The notes below the pieces were generated by a model. The model was not told the DNA's origin. It saw only the letters and a program-made list of their open reading frames with translations, and ran no database searches. A DNA stretch of 64,000 bases. It comes from Bisporella sp. PMI_857. Taxonomy: Eukaryota > Ascomycota > Leotiomycetes > Helotiales > Helotiaceae. Numbering within the stretch: position 1 is the first letter of the stretch; each line of letters begins with the position of its first letter. The translations under genes and the position numbers were made by a program. This document shows, piece by piece, positions 21,579 through 32,580 of the stretch. The stretch covers positions 124,001 through 188,000 of the forward strand of contig JAJSPD010000050.1 in NCBI GenBank assembly GCA_021307315.1. The letters are read 5' to 3'.

Positions 21579-24500
21579 CTAGTTTTTGTCATCATATATA
21601 GACAACAGGGCTGCGAGATCGGGATCCTCATCAAATAAGTCATCGGCTATTCGCGTATCTGTGTTGATAGCCTCAGGATCTTCGTGTGGCTGCTCCTCAG
21701 GCTTAAACCCAGCGCAAACTGCATTTTCTAGAACTGCTAAGTTTGGCGCGATCGATGCTCGAAGTTCAGCTCTGATGACAGCCCTCCTCTTGAGTTCAGC
21801 TGTAGTCTCTTGAGAACTCAGCCGCTCTAACATAAGGTTCAGATCCTCTCTGATCTGAGAGTTGACCTCCTTGTAGCCCTTTTGAAGTTTGTAAGGAACC
21901 TTCGCGGTTGCTGTTCGTAAAGACTGCTCGATATTTGCGGCTATAGTGTGGTACATTTGAGGACCTCCCTTGCCTTCTATATGCTGCCGATGGAGCTCCT
22001 GGCTCTTTTTGAAGTGACCAATTCCTTTTTAACACGTTAGCCTAAGAATTGCATTTTGAATATACTCTCACCTTGCGCCTGACCGCATTCCAAGTATATG
22101 AGCGTCCATTCCTTGACGATTGTCTCTTTGATGTTGCGGTGAATATCTTTCCCAGTATTATTAAGCTTCTTCAAGGAAGCTGTACCATTATTTTTAAGGA
22201 TGATCACATAGCGCAAGAGAGTTTCCTTGAGCATGAATAGGCCATCATGAATAAAGGCAGGCATATCATCCCCAAGGTTAATCAGAGCCTCGACAAATTG
22301 TTCAATGCACTCCTGGACAGTCTTATCGTAGACTGGTTGCTGGGATTCAAAGTTGGCAAAAGTTCGTCTCCAGTCCTTAAGGATATCAAAACACAGGTTA
22401 CTAAACAAGAGTCAGACACGAATCACTCGGCGAGAATATTCGTAACTTACAGGTCCTCATTCCAATTATATGTCTTCTTACCGCGAGAACCTCTCATAGT
22501 TCCTCTCAATCTATTTATCGCTCGGAAGGTGTTCCAGCGCGTAGGCATCTGGGGCCAACTTCTGACCTTTTTTTCAGCAGCTTGAGCAGCTTCATCTGCC
22601 ATGCTACTCAACCTAGGAATAATGCCATTCACCATGGAAAGCTGAATGGATGAGTCAATTTTTGCAGATAATGTGGAAAATTTCTGGCCCAGAGTGTTAG
22701 GTGTCGACTTTCTCACAGGGGTTTGAATGCATGAAAGGAAAATGACAATACCTGATCTAGGTCCTCAAGTATGCTTGCGATCCTAGTGTTTAGTTGTTCC
22801 CGCTGCTCTTTCGCCATCTGAGCATTGGAATCGGCGTCGGCAGACCACATGGTGATCCGAGAAATACAGTTCTCAACATCTGAAATAAAATCAGAGGCTA
22901 TTTTCTCCCGGTCACTCCAAGTTCGAGTGATCAAGGCTTCCTTAAGAGCCGGAATCCCAGTCTCCTCCTGGGACGAAAATCCCTTAGACAAAGCGGTGTC
23001 TTGGTCTCCAATGTGAAGCAAGCCATGGGCATATGCTGAGACGCAATGAACATTTAGAGCGGCGTCGCTATGCTCTTCACCCATCTCCTTAAGGCCATTA
23101 TGATAACCTTTCTTGATTGCCTCAATCTGCAAATCGTTTCTGTTGCTAATGCAAGCCCATATTAGTCGATAGGTGCAGTCCTGCAGATCGCCTTGTCGCT
23201 GTCGCAATTCTTCTTCTGCGTGCAAAACTTGATGCTCGGTATCATGAATAAGTTTCTCTCTCTCCAATACTTTCTCACGCAAAGCTCTCAGACCTTGAAT
23301 CTTCTTCTTCTCTGCAGATGTTGCTTTAGATGTTGCCGCAGCTGAAGTAGTTAATAAAAATATACTAATATAACAATTTGAGACTTACTCTCGATATCAT
23401 CAAGACTTCGCTTCCGCTGCTGATAATATTTTGTCAAAGAGTTCCATATCTCCTCGACCTGTGGCTCAATATCCTTTATCCTATTCCGCAGGCTTTGAAG
23501 AGCTGGTATATTCTTCTTAACATTTGCTGCTCGGCCTTTGGAAATGTCACCGCGTAACTTCTTAATCTCCTGCTTCAGCTTATCCCTCTCGCTAACCTCC
23601 TCAGACAAGCTCTTTCGCAGGTTCGGGTGATCTCTAATGTACGAACTCACATCTATCAAGTCATCTATCTTTGTGATAACAAAATATAGCGAATCGCTAT
23701 TGTACTTCCCATCCAACTGCATGGTTCTTCGCTTGTCATTACTAAGAAGATCATGTGCGATCTTGTCGCTTGCAGCGCGTGTCGTCGGTGCTACAACGCA
23801 TGTGACGGCTAATTTCTTCTGGTATTCGTCGGCCACTTTTACTCGAGCGGCGCTTGTATCATGAGAGCCTGGTAAGTCAACCAGAACAATCCCATTTTTC
23901 AAGATATTGGACCTAAGCTGGAGTTTGACCACTTTTACCAGCGGCCAGACCGAAAATTCGGCTATTTCTCCGTCTTGAGACATACTAGTATCAATGTATC
24001 CCTTGATATACCTCGCAAAGAGAACAGCGTCATGGCATTTCCAGACTGTTACTCTATCCAGCATTGACTGACAGACTTCGCTTGCCAATATGTCATCAAT
24101 AGATGTGTTTTCCAGATCTCGAATGGTTTGAATGTGTGGAATGAGGCAAGATATCTTGGACATGGTGACCTCAATGCGCTGTAACACCTCGAGATCTTCC
24201 TCGTCATCTTCGCCATCTTCGCCATCAGGCCCCTCCTCCCAAAGAAGCTTATCCTCATATAGTTGTTCTAGTTCTTCACGGAATTCTGTGGTACTGATGC
24301 CTTCAATCGAAGCTCTATATTGACTTTCGGGATCATCAAGACTATGATAGGATATTTCAACAGCAACAGCCGTGCTGGCCTGCTCTTCGCTATGAGGCAA
24401 GATCTTTTCTCCTAATATCTCATTAATCAGAGACGACTTGCCCGCTCCCGAGGTACCGAGGAAGCCAACCATAACCTGGCAAGGCTTGTGACGGGCAAAT

Positions 24501-24906
24501 GCCTTTTCTATGCACAACGTCAGCTGGTACTGCTACCTGGGAAGCCTACATCTATACCAATCTCAGCGATGCGAATCTTGGTGGAAGGAATGTCTTTCTC
24601 ATATCGTTTCAGAATGTCTTTTACTCCCTCGAGATAGATATGTGCATGGGCAGAAGCTCCCTCCATAGTCTGTACCCGATCTGCCGTTGACTTCCCTTCG
24701 CACAGCTTGGAGGCCACTGCCGTGATGGAAAAATGATTACTTTCTGTAGCTATAGTGTCCAGAGTCGGCTTCTGCGATGGGAAGTTCGCAACCACGGGGC
24801 ACCCTTGAATGGACAATCTTTGCGTCACCGTTGTCGGCGAAGATCTCTGAGCTGAGCCCAATGGCTCAGTCTTGCATGGAATGGAAGTCATCGTGAAAGG
24901 TTGCAA
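21579..24906 (-). CDS. Large SLIP-GC-like (dynamin-superfamily) GTPase
   Basis: Six exons, 24906-24558, 24507-23389, 23341-22752, 22683-22451, 22400-22072 and 22024-21579, with introns of 50, 47, 68, 50 and 47 nt, give 1021 aa. All phases match. The G domain has a P-loop GTSGAGKSSLIN (residues 134-145), a DLPG switch II motif (327-330) and TKID (395-398). A long helical stalk with EREKLIHDTEHQVLHAEEEL and other heptad runs follows. An acidic stretch (around 210-223) precedes the middle of the G domain. The layout resembles fungal proteins annotated as nuclear GTPase SLIP-GC. Membrane or chromatin action is not determinable from sequence. The first intron could instead use a donor 21 nt downstream, but that would leave only 29 nt. 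Confidence 0.85.
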
Positions 24907-26200
24907 AATCTGTTCTTCTAGCTCACGATCGTGATCATAAATTTTGCAAACTAGTTGCTGGTTAGTGTTAGCTGGTGAATGGCATCCTTATTATGTGCCT
25001 GGACATAGCTTGAAAACTAGTAGTTTAAAGGAACCCAACCTAAGGAGTGTGCAAAGCTTCAAAAGTGAGAAATTCAAAGAATTGTAGTATAAATATCCGA
25101 AAGTGAAGACTATGTGGATGCTAGGCAGAGATATTAAAGTTGAAGCGGGGCAGGACCTACAATCCGAGAGAATGTGATCTGCAATGGTGGCAGATGCTTC
25201 ATGCAACAGGGTATCTCGTTCAGATATGTTGTTAAAGATCTGGGTAAAGAAGTTACTCGAGAAGGCCGTTGTGGAGAAAAATATGTGAAAGAGGAGGATT
25301 ATGTGGAGGCCGAAGAAGAGACTGAGGGTAATGGAGGAAGCCTCAGTGTCGCTTTAAGATATTAGTAAAATGTGGTTAAAATTGAATTAAGGCGAAAAGT
25401 GGTGCAAAGGGTGAGCTGTGACTTGGTGACAACGAAGACACAGTAAGTCCCATGAAAGGTATTTCTATCGTTGCAACTGTGTAATTCCGCGGTAACCTGT
25501 CATGGAAGCACCGCAGTCAAAGCAAATATATACAAGTGAGATGTTCAGTGTTTCTTTCAGGCAAGAATTATATTAACATGGCACAAAGGTAGTTAGTGCA
25601 TTTTGCAATCAGCCATCTAGGAGACAATAAGTTGCCCCAGAATATATCCCTTATGTAATCTAGCCCTAACAAGAAGCTCCTGAAGGGGAGTACGTAACCT
25701 GAGAGTGCGCGGTGTGGTAGTCGTTACCTAGATCTAATCGCTAAAATATAACTAAAGGAAGTCCCACGCCGAAGGATTCATACTACTACTTGTAGGCAGA
25801 GCAGTCCAATGGATCTACGTTCATATTGATTACACCAAAGTTTTACCAATATTTGCGACAGAGAAATATCAGTAGATCCATTCCTTATTGTAGAATCCAG
25901 ATTGAGTCGGGGACTACCTCTTCTCCTCGTTTACAATATCGGGGTACACCGAGACTGACATCCAGCTCCAAAATAATACCAACATCTATGGCACTAAAGC
26001 TTGAATTCTAAAACCATTCAACATACCTGGTAACAGGTTCGACGAATGATGCAGCATAGAGCAAGGAATGGCTTCCAATGCTAATTTTTCCACAACCAAC
26101 CCAGGCTGGTCTTACCACATCACAAAGATAGTGGCACTCCGCTCAGCAGCTGGAACTACACAGCCATTGTCAAAAGGCAGTTCGCTAGAACAGCCTTGCT
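24907..26200. other. Intergenic, no gene recognised
   Basis: Contains the promoter of the minus-strand GTPase gene and the 3' flank of the DUF2196 gene. Short ORFs (60-71 codons) show no pattern. Confidence 0.45.
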
Positions 26201-26836
26201 TCAATCGAAGTGTTGAGCCACATGATGAGAAACTGCAATCTCATCCCCCTCAAACTCTCCACAAACAGGACAAACATGGGACTGTGTATCCAAGGCGGCT
26301 GTTGAAGTTTCCGCATGAGATGGCTTATTCAAAGCGTGACCAGCTGGCAGGAAATCTCCTAGACTATACCCCGAAGGCGGCAATGCCATCTCCTCTTCCT
26401 CTCGCACTTCACGGTATCCTCTCGAAGCTCGTTGTCCGCCGGCTTGTGTTTGCCCATTAATCTCGCTATTCCTCCCAAGGTCACTCAAACCCTCTGAGCC
26501 GGTCCGCGCAGCCTCTTCGCTGACCATTCTCTGTACGCGACCAACTCTGCCATCCGCGAGCCGGACCTTGATGCCTCGAGGGTGGTTTCCACTTGTCAGC
26601 ACGTCCGCGACAACACCTTGCACTTCTCGCCCGGTAGGCTGGTCAACCTTGAGAACAATCGAGACAAACGCGCCAGATATGACCTGGTTTATACTTGGTA
26701 CGTTTCCGTTGTGTTCCTGGCGGTTCGCTCCGAATCCTCCTCGACCTCGTCCTCTTCCTCCGCCCCGGCCTCTACCTCTTGCCCTGTCGTTCTGTTGTGA
26801 CGTGTTTCCTTGTCTATTTCGCGGTCTTTGCATCAT
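26201..26836 (-). CDS. DUF2196 (YwbE-like) protein with C-terminal C2H2 ubiquitin-binding-type zinc finger
   Basis: Single exon. The frame extends upstream to 27052, but the first ATG followed by protein-like sequence is 26836 (MMQRPRNRQG), giving 211 aa. Residues 17-40 are an RGG-type arginine/glycine tract. A YwbE/DUF2196 domain follows, with GAFVSIVLKVDQPTGREVQG, VVADVLTSGNHPRGIKVRL and DGRVGRVQRM. The extreme C-terminus is a C2H2 finger, CPVCGEFEGDEIAVSHHVAQ then HFD, resembling the UBZ fingers of TAX1BP1-type proteins that bind ubiquitin. RGG plus a small beta-rich domain suggests RNA contact. Function is inferred from domain types only. Confidence 0.75.
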   Translation of the reverse strand: MMQRPRNRQGNTSQQNDRARGRGRGGGRGRGRGGFGANRQEHNGNVPSINQVISGAFVSIVLKVDQPTGREVQGVVADVLTSGNHPRGIKVRLADGRVGRVQRMVSEEAARTGSEGLSDLGRNSEINGQTQAGGQRASRGYREVREEEEMALPPSGYSLGDFLPAGHALNKPSHAETSTAALDTQSHVCPVCGEFEGDEIAVSHHVAQHFD

Positions 26837-28166
26837 CGCGTATATATTCGTTGGGTATATGCATTGCGAGATTGGTGGGTTATGAGAGCGTTGGACTTGA
26901 TGATGTACAGTGATATCTTGCAAGATGTAGTCTGAATTAAAACGGGTCTGTGATACGCGAGTGCTTAGTGTCAAAAGATTAGGGGCAAGACTGAATCCCC
27001 CTTCCCTTAGCCGAGTCCTACCTGAACTTTGACCAATGGTATTGCTTATCATGCAATTTGGGGGTTAGAGATTGACAAAGTCTAGTTTGAATGCTCTCGT
27101 GGGCTGTATCTCGATTTTCTATTTTGAATTGAGATATGTGTATTCAAGGTTGATCTACACAACAAGGTTGATCTATCTACACAACACTTCTAACTATCGG
27201 CGGTTACTCCATGTATAATGCTATCGGGATAGAGCTTCAGTGAGAAACCTTGTTATATGTGAAGGATTGCTACCCTATTTTCGACTATACACAGTCTACT
27301 CTCCATTACTGCAGCATTTGCCAAGTTAAAGATTTAGAACTGCTGGAGTAAATTGTAGGCATGATGCGCTGGAAATCTATCTCCACATGGGAAAAACCCA
27401 CGGAAAGGTACTCTTTTAGGCATTTTTGCATGATCTATATTAGTTTGCATGTAAAGAGTCCACCTGAAGAGCCGGAATACCGATCATCTGTATATATATA
27501 TATATATATATATATCTGTTCAGGGCTCCAATACCCGAGTTATCCGGCATTGGACACGTACTGTATCCCCACCTCAATGCTTGAAACGAGTGCCGGACTT
27601 TCCACATCTGGTCGGGTCCTAAGAGTCCATTCGCATATTCTCGCAGATATGGCTGGCGCTGGATTGTGCATGGACATGGATATGGGCATGGACATGTAAG
27701 TGTACATACATGAACACGTGAAATGCCAAGAACGCCGGACATGGCTGATGGATTTTAAGGCTTTTGCTTCGCCTCAAATCCGGCACCATGATGGTTGGTG
27801 ATCACGAATGGAATCTATCGCAAAGGCATAAAGTCTGTCCGTCACTAGTCACAGGAGTATTAGTAAGGGAGGCAGCACCGAATTGATGACTACATCAACT
27901 ACAAAGCAACCACTATCTGTCATTTCTAATTGCTTGGCCAGTCGCAGGACCCCTACATAAGCCCAGACTCCCCAATGAAAAAAAAGCGGCCTAGGCATCT
28001 GCACTGTCAGCTGTTATCGCGGGGTAAATTCGAATCACTTCTCTCTCCCTACACACCCACCCAGGTAACATCTACATCAACATCTCTAGCCCCAGGAGAG
28101 AACGACATTACTTTAAAACGCCCTCGTCTTATTTGACATTCTATAGCGACACCGACACATTCTCTA
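26837..28166. other. Intergenic with (TA)n microsatellite
   Basis: 27490-27515 is an uninterrupted TA dinucleotide tract. A small ATGGAC/ATGGGC repeat follows at about 27670-27696. No coding pattern was recognised. Confidence 0.55.
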
Positions 28167-29182
28167 ATGGCAGATATTCTTGCTGCGCTTGGTCAATTGG
28201 AGAAGGAAGATAAGAAGGCTCAGATTATACGGGAGGTCGCTAAACCAAAGAAAAAGAAGTTACAATCTTCCTTCGTTTCTGAAGGGGCACGACAAACACG
28301 CCCTCGATCGCGGCCTCCACCCCTTGATGGAGATTTACTGCACCCTGATACCCCTACGCAGGCTACGGGCTCGGAGCGCTCCCCTTCGGTCGCTGGATCT
28401 GCCAGGCGTATCTCGTTCGCAGAGCCTGATCGCCCAACAGATGTCAGAAGAATATGGATACCAGTATGTTTTCCCTCACACTGTGCCAAAAGCTCTGTAC
28501 ATACCCAGTATATCAGAATCGAGCGATGCTAATGACTTATGCAGACCACAAGAGACTCCCTGGCATCGGGCTTTGAATATGACCCTAGAATCAACAAGTA
28601 TAGTTTAAATAAAGAAGGGTTGAAAAAGAGTGGTTGGGAGCAGTTCAACGCAGAGTAAGCATGCCCCGGAAAGCTGAGTGTGATTGCTTAGTGATTGAGA
28701 CATGCTGACATGATACGACAGGATATTGCAGGCTGCTGGCATCTCAAAGTCCATAGTGTGGCCGATTCAGAAGAAATCAGTCATTAAGAAACTTAGTAAA
28801 GATCTCGTATACCCTAGCAGCGAAATCAATAATGTGGTAAGTACCTGAGCATGATTTGCTCGAACGACCATTTTAACAGATGAACCAGCTCCGAAACTGG
28901 AACAGATTGTTCAAAAAGCTAGGCTTCACAGTAGCGCTAGAGCCACCAACGCGCAAAGGAGAAGACGAAAATTGCGCCGAGAGGAACGGGGATTCCCAAG
29001 AGGATATCGAGCGCGCATCAAAGAACTCCAAACGATTTCGATTGATTGTCACCCCAACATCCGATAACCCAGAATACTCAGCATACTCCCGCGGATCCAG
29101 TCTGAGAGGCTCCGTGTCAGGTGAGGGGAGGATAATCCAGCAACAGCTGGAAAAGCATGCCGATATTGCGGATGTTGAATAA
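28167..29182 (+). CDS. Hypothetical protein, four exons, 274 aa
   Basis: Exons 28167-28463, 28545-28654, 28722-28836 and 28880-29182, with GT-AG introns of 81, 67 and 43 nt, keep one frame for 274 codons. The product begins MADILAALGQLEKEDKKAQI with a basic KPKKKK patch near residue 31 that could be a nuclear signal. A proline/serine-rich segment with phosphosite-like RISFAEPDRP follows. Then come folded-looking blocks: RINKYSLNKEGLKKSGWEQF, LQAAGISKSIVWPIQKKS and MNQLRNWNRLFKKLGFTVAL. The continuity across four exons makes the gene model persuasive. I do not recognise a family. Confidence 0.65.
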
Positions 29183-31534
29183 CAGAAATGATCTCGGAGC
29201 TTGCATTTCCTGAAGAACCTCAGGCCGTATCAATTCTGGATATCGGTTTTAGAGTCGGGAAAGCATTCCGAGATGAACGATGAAGATTGTAGTACTGATG
29301 AATTTTTTGATTGAATATGGGTTGGTTAACATGCGGGCAAGCGTTATTCTCTTGGATGGTAGTCTCTAGCGATACGAATTACGAAACATGAATTATGTCT
29401 ACACTTCTGATCATCCAAGCTCCAAATTACTCTCCAAATTTGCTCCCCTCCATTACACACAAGCTCGCGTGCTCTCTCCTTCGATTCCACCAAATTCTCA
29501 CATGTTCTCCCAACCTCCCCCCGTCCCACTTTTGAAGACCAAACCCACGCCCCCGTCAACTACGCGCTTCCCCATACTTCGGCTCCCACCTCTCTCTCCC
29601 CCTCGGAACCCGGGCCCGGTAGTTGCACTATCTCCATCCACATCCTCCCTAACAAATTGGCCCACGTGGCTGTGCACCTTCCCCCTTTTCCCAGCACCAA
29701 AAACACACATAGTCCCCCTTAAAACGGATGAGTCAGAAAACAAGTTTTTTTTATCTCCCTAATTTTCCCAATCCCGGACAACTCTTAACCTTTTGGTCAA
29801 GATTTTTATGGGACGGAGGGTCTTTTTTTTTTCCGAGCCGGAAGGCACCTTGGATGAAACTTTGTTTTTTTATTTTCTTGGAGTCCCCCGCGGCTTGGAG
29901 GGGACATCATGAAGGCAATAATGGCAATATTTAGTTTTTGCTGAGAGCTACGGTGGTCTCGGCGGGAATGGGAAAAGTTTATTTGGACGTTTCGGAATAA
30001 TGGGGTTTGTGATGGAGAAGGTTGGGTTGGAAATGGGCTATGCTCTGGGCATACGTGATTTTTGAGGCCCGGGTGGGACTTTACATGGGAGCTCTTTTTT
30101 TCAGGGGAAAGTAACCCCCTATTTTGTGTGGTGGGCTCTGGCTGGGTTCCTGGTTCGATTTCTGAATAAATCCATACCTCATGATATCCAGAGTTGGAGG
30201 GTTGTTTTTTGGGAGGTAGGCGCAGTGTAAAAGTACTTATATCGTATGTGGTTGATGTAGTCTCATGCATCTGCAACTATTATGCCTGCCCTTTCAACCT
30301 GTTGCCTGACTATTTGCCACTCTAGGAGACGGTGAGTGACAATATTCAATGATTTTGGTTTGACTTTTGGGTTTGAACCATGGCAACGCTGGCATTGTAC
30401 AAACTGTGGCCAATTTAAACTGGATGATTATAAAAGCATGCTTAAAGGCATTTGCGAAGGATTCGGGATAGGGCTTAAAGAATATGCGTTCTATGCAGCG
30501 GCTGATGATCCGGAAAGGTGGGTTAAGGATCGGTCTAAGCTGGCTGTCGCGCAAAAGAGAAGGGAGTCTTGACAAGAAACTTATTCCTCTATCCTCTTGG
30601 AGGAAATGGCTGTTGCTCTCAAAAGTTCGTCAGTTGCGCCATCGATTCTTATTTGTTATTCTATCTTGGCGAAATCTATCCATAAACTCAAAGTAAATGG
30701 CTTCGATTTGGTTCATTCTGCAGTTGGTGTTCCGAGAACATCAATCAAACATGCAGTATAGGACCTATGGTTGAATGAGAGCTAGACAGTTCAATAGCCA
30801 TTTCCTCTGCTAAGGCGATGTTCAAGAAGCAGAGACCCAGGAGGCGCAGGACTCAGTGTAGGGTAAGCGTAGAGGTGCAGAGGCAGATTTATGACCATAA
30901 TTTTGTTAAGATTGCTGAGACGCCTTTTGATGAGCCTTTCGCAAATATATAGACGGTCACCCATCTAAATCCAAAAGTTTCTCCCAGCAAAAGCTGCATC
31001 TTATAATCCTGAACCGTTGCAGCAAAACTCTTTGAGTTTCGTATAAGTAGCGAAATCTAGACGCTTGTAGGATTCCGGGAACTGCGTCTAATATTCCTGC
31101 CTACCTCCAATCCACTGTAACTTCCCAGGGGCAAATCGGTCGATACAGTAAAGGCATGGAGCAAGACTTATGCCCAACGGTTCATTGGTTTGGGGTGCCT
31201 TGTGTTTGCAATACGAGGTTGAGCAAAATTCTCATCTGATAAAAAGAATGCTTCTTCCGCTTATTGTGAGCCCAGATATTTAATCCTTAATCGAACTACA
31301 AGGTGGCAAAGGATGGGAGTGTAGTTCCGGCTTGCCCTCTGATGATCTCCTTAGCCTCTTATCTAAAAACACGTGACCCGACAGACCCAATCTGTTAGAC
31401 AATAGGAGATGGACTATACAAGCCCAAAATTTGCATGCATGAAATTAAGAATATATGCTCGAGTCAGTTCGTAGAACAAGGGAACCATACCTGGCCTCTA
31501 ATTTGCGGTTTGCGTCGATTAATATCTACTTCTC
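29183..31534. other. Long intergenic region with homopolymer tracts
   Basis: 29490-29950 is rich in C and T runs on the plus strand (poly-pyrimidine blocks, several T7-T10 runs). ORFs here are low-complexity proline or serine readings on both strands and are not credible. A cysteine-containing 79-codon ORF at 30336-30572 is the only one with a protein-like look, and it has no support. Confidence 0.45.
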
Positions 31535-32580
31535 TTAACCACCATAATGATTTCGCCTGAAGGTCGACCTGTACATATTCATCATCGAACTGCGGGATAA
31601 AAGCCCTGCAAAGGCTATATCCTCGATCCGGTAGGCTGTCTCAATCGACGGCCTTCGTATCTGGAAACCCGCTCCCTCGATGGAATTCCTAGAGGGCATT
31701 TTTGGCCACGGCAACTCCACGAGGAAGTTCTCGACTCCGGTAACCCTCGTAAGCGGTTCCAGTAAAGGCTTCTCACACGAACTGAAAATACACTGATAGA
31801 TCTTAACTTGGACATCTACGATTCTGTCCATGCTCGAAATATTCTTCCAGATGGTCTGCCATACCGCCTCCTCGGCTTTGACTGCTTCGTAATTGCGTAA
31901 TTGCTTTTTACGACTTTGGCGTAAATACTCATAATACCTAAATTCGGTTTCTTGAAACAAAGGAATCGAAATCGTATAGGTCAGGTGAATAGAGTGTATC
32001 GTGTTTAGCTGCGGGGCAGGTGTATGAGATAGAAACCTTTCCGCAGCCCTGATGTCAATTAAGCTGAAGGTAAAGGTAGAATAAATGACTTTAATCAGCT
32101 CTCCACATCTGGGACATGCATCAGTCATGCGTAAATTTATGACATATTGATGAAACCAGCTGCTTACATGCTATGGCAGCTCAGCACCAGAGAAAACAAT
32201 GAGCTTATGTGAGTATTGCAAGACCCTGACCTTGAGCCTGCAGCTGCCGCACAGCGAACATGACTCTGTCCCCACGAATCACCGCAATGGGAAAAGTCGA
32301 CTTGATCCATTGGACATGCGACGCATGGCTGGCAATGCAATTTTGATCTCTCCTTGGCATCTTGAGGTAGGAAGATGTGTAACGTTCCTCCAGCTTCGAA
32401 CATTATCTGCCGATAGATAATAAATCGGATATCAAAAGGAAGCTTCTGGAGAAATAAGCAATTAGGTTGTTGATTTAAGGTCCTCGATTCTTGTGAATGA
32501 TTCTTGCTTGATTTTATATACTCTGCCTGTTTCGACACCTTCGCCCGAAGGCTGTGAAATAGACCTCGCGATTCAACCAT
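31535..32580 (-). CDS. DUF7730 domain-containing protein
   Basis: Two exons, 32580-32168 and 32108-31535, joined over a 59-nt intron, give 328 aa. The arrangement is that of the fungal DUF7730 family: an F-box-like opening LPFDIRFIIYRQIM (about residue 48), then a cysteine-containing insert. SLVLSCHSICGELIKVIYST follows, created exactly at the splice junction. After it come TFSLIDIRAAERFL and LNTIHSIHLTY, matching the conserved order of L-xxCRxIYxE, LYxxNTF and L-xIRxLxL in that family. No enzymatic motif is present. Functions of DUF7730 proteins are unknown. The phase-matched junction that recreates the family motif supports the model. Confidence 0.75.

Noticed and set aside
22447..22716. 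Upstream extension of GTPase exon 4 to 22716
   Set aside because: The GTPase frame is continuous only if the acceptor after GGGCCAG at 22684 is used; the region before it is intron with a CTAAC branch site.
24508..24536. 29-nt alternative first intron of the GTPase gene
   Set aside because: It is in the right phase but shorter than any other intron here; the 50-nt version has a proper branch site.
29388..30276. ORFs of 124 and 156 codons on opposite strands
   Set aside because: Low-complexity Pro/Ser/Lys readings of pyrimidine-rich DNA with no domain pattern.
30336..30572. 79-codon ORF with a CTNCG motif
   Set aside because: A single Cys pair and no partner exon or known family; too weak to call.
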